Assembly (NCBI GenBank): GCA_910587925.1 | Contig: CAJUOC010000004.1 | Span: 1-64,000, forward strand | Length of the DNA: 64,000 nt | Source of the DNA: an uncultured Muribaculaceae bacterium | Lineage (GTDB): Bacteria > Bacteroidota > Bacteroidia > Bacteroidales > Muribaculaceae | Reading direction: 5' to 3' | Shown: positions 51,603 through 59,177 of the stretch, one piece after another | Numbering within the stretch: the stretch's first letter is position 1 | How the letters are laid out: each line of letters begins with the position of its first letter | Program-made: the position numbers and the translations under genes | Notes under the pieces: generated by a model | What the model was told of the DNA's origin: nothing | What the model saw: only the letters and a program-made list of their open reading frames with translations | Database searches by the model: none

Positions 51603-53471
51603 ATGAAACACCTCATCCCCGCCCTGGCGCTGATGACCGCATACGCGGCGCAGGCCGCCACCCCCGAGCTGACCCTCACATCGCCCGACGGCCGCAATAC
51701 GGTCGTCTTTGCCAAGCCCGCCGCCGAGCTTACATACTCGGTGAGTGTCGACGGCCGCCCGCTCATACTGCCCTCGCGCGCAGGACTCGACCTCGACCAG
51801 CGCGTATGGGAGATGGCGCTGGGCAAGCGCGACCTGGCTCAGCCCGACTGCTGGATGGATCTGCTCACCGTCGACAGCGTGTGCCGCGGCGCCGATGTCG
51901 ACACCGTGTGGCATCCGCTCTACGGCGAGCGCTCGGCCGTGCGCGACCGCTACCGCACCGCCACCCTGCATCTCTCGCGCAAAGACAAGAGCGACTACCG
52001 CCTCGACGTGGAGGTACGCGCATACGACGAGGGTATCGCCTTCCGCTACTTCTTCCCTGAGCACCCGGCGGCCATCTTCCACAAGGTGGTGGCCGACCTC
52101 ACCGACTATACCCTGCCCGATGGCACACGCGCCTGGAGCGAGCAGTGGGCGCAGGCGCGCTTTGACGTGGGCCCGGTCGACAGCATCACCCGCCCGGCCG
52201 AGCGCGCCCTCACCCTGGAGCTGCCCGACGGCCGCTGGGCCGCCCTGCTCGACGCCGATGTCGACGACTGGTGTCTCACCAAGCTGCAGGCCCGCCCCGG
52301 CAAGCCCGGCACACTCGGCTCGGTGATGTACTCGCCGGTCGACATCGTCACCTACTATGCCACTCCCTGGAAGATAATCATGACCGCCGACACCCCCGGC
52401 GGCCTCATCGAGCGCAACGATATCGTGCTCAACCTCAACCCCGCCTCGCGCGGCGATTTCTCCTGGGTTAAGCCCGGCAAAATCATGCGCTGCACCAAGA
52501 TCGACACCGAGGCCGGCCTGCGCTGCATCGACTTCTGCGCCGAGCACAAGATACCCTACATGCTCTTCGACTGGCTGTGGTATGTACCCTGCACCAGCCA
52601 CGACGGCGACGCCACCAAGGTGGTCGACAAGCTCGACATGCAGCGCGTGATCGACTACGGTCGCGAGCGCGGAGTCGGGGTGTGGCTGTATGTCAACCAG
52701 CATGCGCTCATGCGCCAGATGGACGAGCTCTTCCCTCTGCTGCGCAGCTGGGGCGTGGCCGGCGTAAAGTCGGGATTTGTGCAGTACGCCTCGCACCGCT
52801 GGGCCACATGGCTCCACGATATGGTGCGCCGTGCCGCCGACAATCATCTGATGATGAATATCCACGACGAGTATCGCCCGTCGGGCTTCTCGCGCACCTA
52901 CCCCAACCTGCTCACCCAGGAGGGTATCTGCGGCAACGAGGAGTGGCCCGATGCCACCCACAATGTCACCCTGCCCTTTACCCGTATGCTCAACGGCGCC
53001 GCCGACTACACCATCTGCTACTACGACAAGCGCCTGCGCAATACCCATGCCCATCAGCTGGCGGCGTCGCTGGTATTCTACAGCCCGCTGCAGACTATCC
53101 TGTGGTACGACACCCCCGAGCGATTCGGAGGCGAGCCGGAGATAAAGTGGTTTGAGGACCTGGCCACCACTTTTGACGACACACGGGTGCTCGACGGCTA
53201 TCCCGGCCGGGGCATCACCATGGCCCGCCGCAGCGGCGACACATGGTGGCTGGCCGCCATGACCGACAACGACGGCGACCGCCGCACCGTGAGCCTCGAC
53301 TTCCTCGACCCCGCGCGCCGCTACGTGGCCGAGATATACACCGACGGCGGCGAGAAAGTCAAGACTGCCACACATGTGGCTGTTGAGCGCCGCAAGGTGC
53401 GCTCGACCGACCGCCTCACTTTTGACCTGATGCCACGCGGCGGCGCTGCCGTTAAAATCACCCCGCTTTGA
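51603..53471 (+). CDS. GH97 family glycoside hydrolase
   Basis: A 622-aa exported enzyme. The N-terminal beta-sandwich (TLTSPDGRNTVVFAKPA...) precedes a (beta/alpha)8 barrel with IPYMLFDWLWY, GVAGVKSGFVQYASH, MNIHDEYRPSGFSRTYPNLLTQEGICGNE and LPFTRMLNGAADYT, all GH97 hallmarks. The barrel position that holds the nucleophile Asp in retaining GH97 alpha-galactosidases reads Ser-Gly here (VKSGF), so an inverting mechanism with Glu bases, like SusB, or a different specificity is expected. The C-terminal beta-sandwich is complete (ends RGGAAVKITPL). It is part of the hydrolase block of the PUL. Confidence 0.92.
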   Translation: MKHLIPALALMTAYAAQAATPELTLTSPDGRNTVVFAKPAAELTYSVSVDGRPLILPSRAGLDLDQRVWEMALGKRDLAQPDCWMDLLTVDSVCRGADVDTVWHPLYGERSAVRDRYRTATLHLSRKDKSDYRLDVEVRAYDEGIAFRYFFPEHPAAIFHKVVADLTDYTLPDGTRAWSEQWAQARFDVGPVDSITRPAERALTLELPDGRWAALLDADVDDWCLTKLQARPGKPGTLGSVMYSPVDIVTYYATPWKIIMTADTPGGLIERNDIVLNLNPASRGDFSWVKPGKIMRCTKIDTEAGLRCIDFCAEHKIPYMLFDWLWYVPCTSHDGDATKVVDKLDMQRVIDYGRERGVGVWLYVNQHALMRQMDELFPLLRSWGVAGVKSGFVQYASHRWATWLHDMVRRAADNHLMMNIHDEYRPSGFSRTYPNLLTQEGICGNEEWPDATHNVTLPFTRMLNGAADYTICYYDKRLRNTHAHQLAASLVFYSPLQTILWYDTPERFGGEPEIKWFEDLATTFDDTRVLDGYPGRGITMARRSGDTWWLAAMTDNDGDRRTVSLDFLDPARRYVAEIYTDGGEKVKTATHVAVERRKVRSTDRLTFDLMPRGGAAVKITPL

Positions 53472-53506
53472 GTGTCACAGCCCGCGATGGCGTATGATAT
53501 GATACC

Positions 53507-55219
53507 ATGAACCGCATTTCACTCTGCATACTTGCCGCCGGATGCGCGCTGGCCGCCTCGGCCGGCACCCCGGTGTCCAATCCCGCCAACCGCACGGGAA
53601 GCGACTACGTAAATCCGGTCGTGCACGCCGACTACTCCGACCCCGACGCAGTGGCCTCGGCCGACGGCCATACATTTTACCTCACGGCGTCGAGTTTCCA
53701 GTGCACTCCGGGCCTGCCCATACTGAAGTCGACCGACCTGGTCAACTGGGAGCTGGTAGGCTATGCCCTGCCCGCCGTGCCGCCCGCCGACTTCTACGAC
53801 GCCGCTCCGCGCCACGGCAAGGGAGTGTGGGCGCCCTGCCTGCGCTACCACGACGGCCTGTACTATATCTACTGGGGCGACCCCGACTTCGGCATCTATA
53901 TGATCAAGACCGCCGACCCCGAGGGCGAGTGGAGCGAGCCTGTGCTGGTCAAGGCCGGCAAGGGACTCATCGATCCCTCGCCGCTGTGGGATACCGACGG
54001 CCGTGCATATCTGGCCAACGGCTGGGCCGCGTCGCGCGCCGGCTTCAACAGTGTCATCACCATCAGCGAGATGAGCCCCGACGGCAGCCGCGTGATATCG
54101 CAGCCGCGCATCGTCTTTGACGGCAACGACGGTGTAAACCATACCATCGAAGGCCCCAAGATGTATCGCCGCGGCGATTACTACTATATGTTTGCCCCCG
54201 CTGGAGGCGTGGCCACCGGCTGGCAGCTGGTGATGCGCTCGCGCGACATCTACGGTCCTTACGAGGCGCGTATCGTGATGGCGCAGGGCGACAGCGACAT
54301 CAACGGCCCCCATCAGGGCGCGTGGGTCACCGCTGCCGACGGCTCCGACTGGTTTCTGCACTTCCAGGACAAGGGCGCATACGGCCGCGTGCTGCACCTG
54401 CAGCCCATGGAGTGGCGCGCCGACTGGCCGGTAATCGGCACCGACCCCGACGGCGACGGCTGCGGCACCCCCGTGAGGCGCCACCACAAACCTTCCTTGA
54501 TGCATGATGCACAATGCACGATGCATGATGCACAATGCACGATGCAAGGTGATGGCGGAGGCAAGACGTCTGCTGAAAATCATGAATCATGCATCATGAA
54601 TCATGCATCGAATCATGTATCGCCCTATCAGTGGCACGCCAATTACGGCGACTTGTACGGCTTCCCCGTCACCGGAGGCGAAATGCGTATCTACGGCCAC
54701 CGCGTATCGCCCGGATATGTAAACCTCTGGGAAGTGCCCAATCTGTGGCTGCAAAAATTCCCGGCCGAGGAATTCACCCTCACCGCCAAGGTACGCGTGT
54801 CGGCCAAGTCGACCTCTGAGGGAGTGTCGTCGGGACTCGTCGTGATGGGCTGGGACTACGCCCGGCTCGGCCTGGTAAAGCGCGGCGAGCGCTTTGAGGT
54901 GGAGTATGCCGAGTGTACCGACGCAGAGCAGGGCGGCGCTGAGCGTGTGCGCCGCGTGGCCTCAATCGACCCCAGCCGCATATATGCCGCCGGTCTGTAT
55001 CCCAACATGGAGTGTGACCTCTACCTGCGGCTGCGCGTGACCAAGGGCGGAGAGTGCCGACTCGACTACAGCACCGACGGCAAGCGCTACACCGAGGGCG
55101 GCCGCTTCAAGGCCCGCGCCGGCAAGTGGATCGGCGCCAAGGCCGGATTTTACAGCACCACGCCCGCCGATGTCTCGGAGCGCGGCTGGATCGACATCAT
55201 CACATCGACTATTGACTGA
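53507..55219 (+). CDS. GH43 family glycosidase interrupted in frame by a repeat element
   Basis: A 570-aa exported enzyme with a five-bladed GH43 propeller and a C-terminal concanavalin-like domain of the type found in beta-xylosidases/alpha-L-arabinofuranosidases. Catalytic base candidate Asp45 (DYSDPD), pKa modulator Asp in LIDPSPLWD and acid Glu in HTIEGPKMY are all present. Between the propeller and the C-terminal domain, at about residues 331-370, the sequence is replaced by a low-complexity peptide (SLMHDAQCT..., then MNHASNHV) encoded by tandem 21-nt and 14-nt repeats (54499-54617). The frame is kept, so the protein may still fold, with a long odd linker. Position in the PUL suggests removal of arabinose or xylose side chains. 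Confidence 0.88.
   Translation: MNRISLCILAAGCALAASAGTPVSNPANRTGSDYVNPVVHADYSDPDAVASADGHTFYLTASSFQCTPGLPILKSTDLVNWELVGYALPAVPPADFYDAAPRHGKGVWAPCLRYHDGLYYIYWGDPDFGIYMIKTADPEGEWSEPVLVKAGKGLIDPSPLWDTDGRAYLANGWAASRAGFNSVITISEMSPDGSRVISQPRIVFDGNDGVNHTIEGPKMYRRGDYYYMFAPAGGVATGWQLVMRSRDIYGPYEARIVMAQGDSDINGPHQGAWVTAADGSDWFLHFQDKGAYGRVLHLQPMEWRADWPVIGTDPDGDGCGTPVRRHHKPSLMHDAQCTMHDAQCTMQGDGGGKTSAENHESCIMNHASNHVSPYQWHANYGDLYGFPVTGGEMRIYGHRVSPGYVNLWEVPNLWLQKFPAEEFTLTAKVRVSAKSTSEGVSSGLVVMGWDYARLGLVKRGERFEVEYAECTDAEQGGAERVRRVASIDPSRIYAAGLYPNMECDLYLRLRVTKGGECRLDYSTDGKRYTEGGRFKARAGKWIGAKAGFYSTTPADVSERGWIDIITSTID
54499..54617. repeat. Short tandem repeats forming an imperfect hairpin inside the GH43 gene
   Basis: Left part: 2.3 copies of the 21-mer GATGCATGATGCACAATGCA+C at 54499-54546. 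Right part: two copies of the 14-mer CATGAATCATGCAT at 54581-54608 and a degenerate third to 54617. The two sides are imperfectly complementary, so the whole could fold into a hairpin with a GC-rich loop of about 30 nt. The composition is unlike the surrounding gene. It resembles a small mobile or slippage-generated repeat element; no transposase is seen. The total length keeps the reading frame. Confidence 0.85.
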
Positions 55220-55223
55220 CACC

Positions 55224-56444
55224 ATGAAGATATATCCCCTACTCTTTGGCTCAATACTTCTCGCATCATGCGCGGCATCTGAAAAGACCGCCGCGCCCGA
55301 CGTCGACGAGGCGCTGGCCTACTGCCATCGCCAGGTAAGCCGCTCGCTCTCGCAGCTCGGCGGCGACAGTGCCGACTACACCATGATGCCCCGCAATATC
55401 GCCCCGGCCGACACCGCCTGGCACTGCCGCCGCGCCACGTGCGACGAGTGGTGCGCGGGATTCTGGCCCGGAGTGCTCTGGTACGGCTACGAGGCTACCG
55501 GCGACACCGTCCTGCGCCGCCAGGCCGAGCGCTATACAGCATCGCTGGAGTACCTGTCGCGCACCCCGGCCTTTGACCACGACCTGGGCTTCCTCGTACA
55601 TTGCAGCTACGGCAACGCCTACCGCCTCACCGGCGACGACCGCTACCGCGATGTGGTGCTGGCCACGGCCGATACCCTGGCCACGCTATTCAATCCCCGC
55701 GTGGGTACCATCCTGTCGTGGCCCCGCAATGTGGAGATGCTCGGCGGCCACAATACCATCATGGACAACATGATAAACCTCGAGATGCTCTTCTGGGCGG
55801 CCAAGCACGGCGGCGACCGCCGGCTCTACGACATCGCCGTGTGCCACGCCGACACCACCATGAAGTACCACTTCCGCCCCGACGGCACATGCTACCATGT
55901 GGCCGTATACGACCCCGCCGACGGACATTTCATCAAGGGCATGACCCACCAGGGATATGCCGACAACTCGACCTGGGCGCGTGGACAGGCATGGGCCATC
56001 TACGGCTACACGATGGTATACCGCGAGACCCGCGACAGCAAGTACCTCGACTTTGCCCGCAAAGTGACCGACGTGTATCTCGACCGCCTGCCCGACGACT
56101 ATGTACCCTACTGGGATTTCGACGACCCCGACATACCCGCCGCCACCCGCGACGCCTCGGCCGCCGCCGTGGTGGCCTCGGCCCTCATCGAGCTGCAGCA
56201 GTATGTGGGCGCCGACGATGCCTCGCGCTACCTCGCCGCGGCCCGACACATGCTCGCCTCGCTCGGCTCCGACGCATACCGCTCGGGCAGCCGCCGGCCA
56301 TCGTTTCTCGACCACTCGACCGGCCACCGTCCCGCCGGCAGCGAGATAGACTACTCGATAATCTACGCCGACTATTACTATCTGGAGGCTCTGCTCCGAC
56401 TCAAGAAATACAATGAACACAAAGATCTCCTCGCTGCTCTCTGA
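55224..56444 (+). CDS. GH88-family unsaturated glucuronyl hydrolase
   Basis: A 406-aa lipoprotein (lipobox LASC, Cys16). The (alpha/alpha)6 barrel shows FDHDLGF with Asp120 and IMDNMINLEML with Asp181, matching the two catalytic Asp residues of unsaturated glucuronyl hydrolases, and the conserved STWARGQAWAIYGY segment. These enzymes hydrate and release the delta-4,5-unsaturated uronate left at the non-reducing end by lyases, so it complements the two lyase-fold enzymes of the locus. The start at 55224 is preferred over the frame start at 55170, which overlaps the GH43 end. Its 3' end overlaps the next gene by 32 bases. Confidence 0.9.
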   Translation: MKIYPLLFGSILLASCAASEKTAAPDVDEALAYCHRQVSRSLSQLGGDSADYTMMPRNIAPADTAWHCRRATCDEWCAGFWPGVLWYGYEATGDTVLRRQAERYTASLEYLSRTPAFDHDLGFLVHCSYGNAYRLTGDDRYRDVVLATADTLATLFNPRVGTILSWPRNVEMLGGHNTIMDNMINLEMLFWAAKHGGDRRLYDIAVCHADTTMKYHFRPDGTCYHVAVYDPADGHFIKGMTHQGYADNSTWARGQAWAIYGYTMVYRETRDSKYLDFARKVTDVYLDRLPDDYVPYWDFDDPDIPAATRDASAAAVVASALIELQQYVGADDASRYLAAARHMLASLGSDAYRSGSRRPSFLDHSTGHRPAGSEIDYSIIYADYYYLEALLRLKKYNEHKDLLAAL

Positions 56445-57585
56445 GGGAGCGCTACTGCTGGCGCTCTGCGCCTCCTGCTCGCGACCCGACTCGATGCCGG
56501 TGACCGTGGCCAATGACTCGCCGCGCGACCGCGCCGCAGCCACCGTCGCCATCCCCCTGGCCGACATCGCCGGCCGCATCGGCGGCCCGGGCTATGCCGT
56601 GAGCATCGACGGCCGTGAGATACCCTCGCAGATCACCCACGACTCGCTGCTGATATTCCAAGCCACGGTAGCGGCCGGCAGCGAGGCCGTATACACCGTC
56701 GCCCGTCGTGACACCATGCCGGTATACGACGCCGTGGCCACAGGCCGCCTCTACCCCGAGCGCGCCGACGACCTCGCCTGGGAAAACGACCTGGTGGGCT
56801 TCCGCGCCTACGGCCCGTCGACCCAGGCCAAAGGCGAGCGGGCGTATGGCTACGACATCTTTTTCAAGCACCCCACTCCCGAGCCTGTGCTCGAGAAGCT
56901 GTACGGCCCCGAGACCGACCCGCGCACGTGGGCCACGGTCGACTCGCTGCGCGCCATCTCCGACAGTTTGGCCGATGAGTACATCTCCACTTTTTCATAC
57001 CATATCGACCACGGCCTGGGCATGGACTGCTATGCCGTAGGCCCGACGCTCGGCGCCGGAGTGGCCGCGCTCGTGCAGGCCGACACGCTGTCGATGCCCT
57101 GGTGCTACGCCCGCGCCGAGGTGCTCGACCGCGGCCCGGTACGCTTCACGGCGCGCCTCGACTTCGCCCCGCGCGGCGGCGTGACCGAGCACCGCATCGT
57201 CTCGCTCGACGCCAGCTCGCATCTCAACAGCTGCGCCGTGTGGTACGACGGTCTGCGCGGGCCAGAGGCCATCGCCGCCGGATTTCCCCGCCGCGACGAC
57301 AGCCCCATGCTGGCCGTCGACGGCACCCTGGCCTTCAGCGACCCCACCCAAGGCCCCGACAACGGCCGCGCCCTGCTCGGCATAGTGATGCCGGGACGCC
57401 GACCCTCCGATACCGAGGCGCTCGGCCATGTGATGCTGCGCGACTCCATCGCTCCCGGCGACACCCTGCGCTACTACTGGGGATTTGCCTGGGACCGCAC
57501 CGACATACGCGACCTCAACGCCTGGAGCCGCTATCTTACCGACTTCTCGGCCGACATCGCCAATCCGCTTAAAATTTCATACTGA
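56413..57585 (+). CDS. DUF4861-family lipoprotein
   Basis: A 390-aa lipoprotein with lipobox CASC (Cys22) of the DUF4861 family, a beta-rich family that often sits beside polysaccharide lyases and GH88/GH105 enzymes. Visible blocks are ERADDLAWENDLVGFRAYGP, GYDIFFKHPTPE, SYHIDHGLGMDCYAVGPTLGAG and RYYWGFAWDR. The HGxGMDCYAVG motif holds conserved polar residues that could be catalytic. A hydrolase or lyase acting on uronate-containing fragments is plausible but not shown. It overlaps GH88 by 32 bases and the ROK gene by one base, so it is firmly in the operon. Confidence 0.78.
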   Translation: MNTKISSLLSEGALLLALCASCSRPDSMPVTVANDSPRDRAAATVAIPLADIAGRIGGPGYAVSIDGREIPSQITHDSLLIFQATVAAGSEAVYTVARRDTMPVYDAVATGRLYPERADDLAWENDLVGFRAYGPSTQAKGERAYGYDIFFKHPTPEPVLEKLYGPETDPRTWATVDSLRAISDSLADEYISTFSYHIDHGLGMDCYAVGPTLGAGVAALVQADTLSMPWCYARAEVLDRGPVRFTARLDFAPRGGVTEHRIVSLDASSHLNSCAVWYDGLRGPEAIAAGFPRRDDSPMLAVDGTLAFSDPTQGPDNGRALLGIVMPGRRPSDTEALGHVMLRDSIAPGDTLRYYWGFAWDRTDIRDLNAWSRYLTDFSADIANPLKISY

Positions 57586-58685
57586 TGTATAAGAATGACC
57601 AGCGCGTCGTAATCACCCTCGACGCAGGAGGCACCAACTTCGTATTCAGCGCCATGCGCGGATACGAGTATATCATCGACCCCATAACCCTGCCCTCCGG
57701 CTCCCACGACCTCGACCTGTGCCTGTCGACAATGGTCGACGGTTTCCGGCAGGTAATCGACCGCCTCGACACCAAGCCCGTGGCCATCAGCTTTGCCTTC
57801 CCCGGCCCGGCCGACTACCGCGCGGGCATCATCGGCGGGTATCTGCCCAACTTCCCCTCGTTTCGCGACGGTGTGGCGCTGGGTCCGTTTCTGAAGGCCC
57901 GCTTCGGCCTGCCGGTGTATATCAACAACGACGGCGACCTCTTTGCCCTGGGCGAGGCCACCGGCGGCGCGCTCAAGGAAATCAACGAGCGCATACGCAC
58001 ACTCGGCGGCTCCCGCACCTACTCCAATCTGCTTGGATACACCTTTGGCACCGGCCTGGGTATCGGCTCGGTAATCAACGGCCGCCTCAACCTGGGCAAC
58101 AACGCCTGCATCGAGACATTTTGCCTGCGCCACAAGGCCGAGCCGGGCGTCATCGTCGAGGAGGGAGCCTCGATACGAGGTGTCAAGCGCGCCTACGCCG
58201 AGCTGAGCGGCGACAGCTCCGACCTCACGCCCTACGACATCTACCTCATCGCAGAGGGCGAGCGCGAGGGCGACGCCGAGGCCGCCCGCCGGGCATTTGA
58301 CCTCTGCGGCGAAGTGGCCGGCGATGCCTTTGCATCTGCCGTGACACTCACCGACTCGCTCATCGTGATAGGCGGCGGTCTGACAGGCGCCGCCAAGTAT
58401 ATCAAGCCCGCCGTGCTGCGCGAGCTGCGCTCCACCCTTGTCACCAAGGGGGGCGAGGATGTGCAGCGGGTACAGATGCGGGTGTTTGACCTCGACGACG
58501 AGCTGGAGTTTGCCAAGTTTGTCGTGGGCGACGCCCGTCCCCTCAAAGTCTACGGCACCGACGATACCGTCATGTACGACCCCATGAAGCGCACCGGCGT
58601 GATACTGTCCAAAATCGGCGCTTCAAAAGCCATCTCGATTGGCGCATACGTCTTTGCCCTCACCGAGCTCGACGCAGAGGACTGA
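57585..58685 (+). CDS. ROK-family sugar kinase-like protein
   Basis: A 366-aa cytoplasmic protein of the ROK family. The phosphate-binding strand is VVITLDAGGTNFVFS, the catalytic Asp lies in VYINNDGDLFALGE, and GYTFGTGLGIG is the second phosphate loop. The usual zinc motif with CxCGxxGCxE is degenerate here (the only cysteines nearby are in NNACIETFCLRH), so zinc may not be bound. No DNA-binding domain is present, so it acts as a kinase rather than a repressor. As the last gene of the PUL it probably phosphorylates a sugar released by the upstream enzymes. Confidence 0.88.
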   Translation: MYKNDQRVVITLDAGGTNFVFSAMRGYEYIIDPITLPSGSHDLDLCLSTMVDGFRQVIDRLDTKPVAISFAFPGPADYRAGIIGGYLPNFPSFRDGVALGPFLKARFGLPVYINNDGDLFALGEATGGALKEINERIRTLGGSRTYSNLLGYTFGTGLGIGSVINGRLNLGNNACIETFCLRHKAEPGVIVEEGASIRGVKRAYAELSGDSSDLTPYDIYLIAEGEREGDAEAARRAFDLCGEVAGDAFASAVTLTDSLIVIGGGLTGAAKYIKPAVLRELRSTLVTKGGEDVQRVQMRVFDLDDELEFAKFVVGDARPLKVYGTDDTVMYDPMKRTGVILSKIGASKAISIGAYVFALTELDAED

Positions 58686-58718
58686 GAGCCGGAGCTTAGA
58701 AAATCAAAATTCTTTTCG

Positions 58719-58726
58719 TACCTTTG
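58719..58726 (+). promoter_or_regulatory. -7 box of the DsbD-N gene pair
   Basis: TACCTTTG, a perfect TAnnTTTG box, ends only 4 nt before the ATG at 58731, so the transcript would start at or next to the A of the start codon (leaderless). Confidence 0.68.
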
Positions 58727-58730
58727 CGGT

Positions 58731-59177
58731 ATGAAAAGAATTTTTTTATTCCTGATTGTCATGCTCGCGGCAGTGGCCGGCATGACCGCCCAGAATCCCA
58801 TACGCTGGCGCATGTCGGTGTCGATGACCTCGGCCACCGAAGGCACTCTCACCCTGCGCGCGCTCGTCGAGCCGGGGTGGCATCTCTACGGCACCTCGCT
58901 GCCGGCCGACGGTCCCCGTCCCACCGAATTTGCATTTGCATCCAAGGGAGTGGAGATGGAGGGCCCCGTCAAGGCATCGCGCCCCGCGCTGGTAAAGGCC
59001 GACCCGCTCTTCGGGATGGAGCTGAGCTGGTGGGATGCCAATGTGGAATTCAGCCGCTCCTTCCGCCTCACTGAGCCGCAGGGAGCCTCCATCAGCGTCA
59101 CGGTAAATTACATGGGATGCAACGACATCACCTGCCTCCCTCCCAAGTCACAGACACTCACTTACAACTTTAAATAA
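58731..59177 (+). CDS. Stand-alone DsbD N-terminal domain protein
   Basis: A 148-aa exported protein with signal peptide (KRIFLFLIVMLAAVAGMTAQ) and one DsbD alpha-type immunoglobulin-like domain. The GWHLYGTSLP motif and the redox-active cysteine pair (CNDITC, near residues 131-136) are present. In E. coli this domain passes electrons from the DsbD membrane part to periplasmic partners. As a separate protein it may be a second redox carrier working with the full DsbD encoded directly downstream, whose start codon overlaps its stop by one base. The leaderless transcript fits the short upstream gap. Confidence 0.87.
   Translation: MKRIFLFLIVMLAAVAGMTAQNPIRWRMSVSMTSATEGTLTLRALVEPGWHLYGTSLPADGPRPTEFAFASKGVEMEGPVKASRPALVKADPLFGMELSWWDANVEFSRSFRLTEPQGASISVTVNYMGCNDITCLPPKSQTLTYNFK

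Noticed and set aside
51018..53375. Minus-strand open frame of 785 codons opposite GH127/GH97
   Set aside because: Shadow of two well-identified enzymes; composition rich in Ala, Val, Gly and His as expected for antisense of GC-rich codons.
54313..54590. Minus-strand frames with CIVHCASCIVHCASC-type repeats
   Set aside because: These are translations of the tandem DNA repeat in the GH43 gene, not a metal-binding protein.
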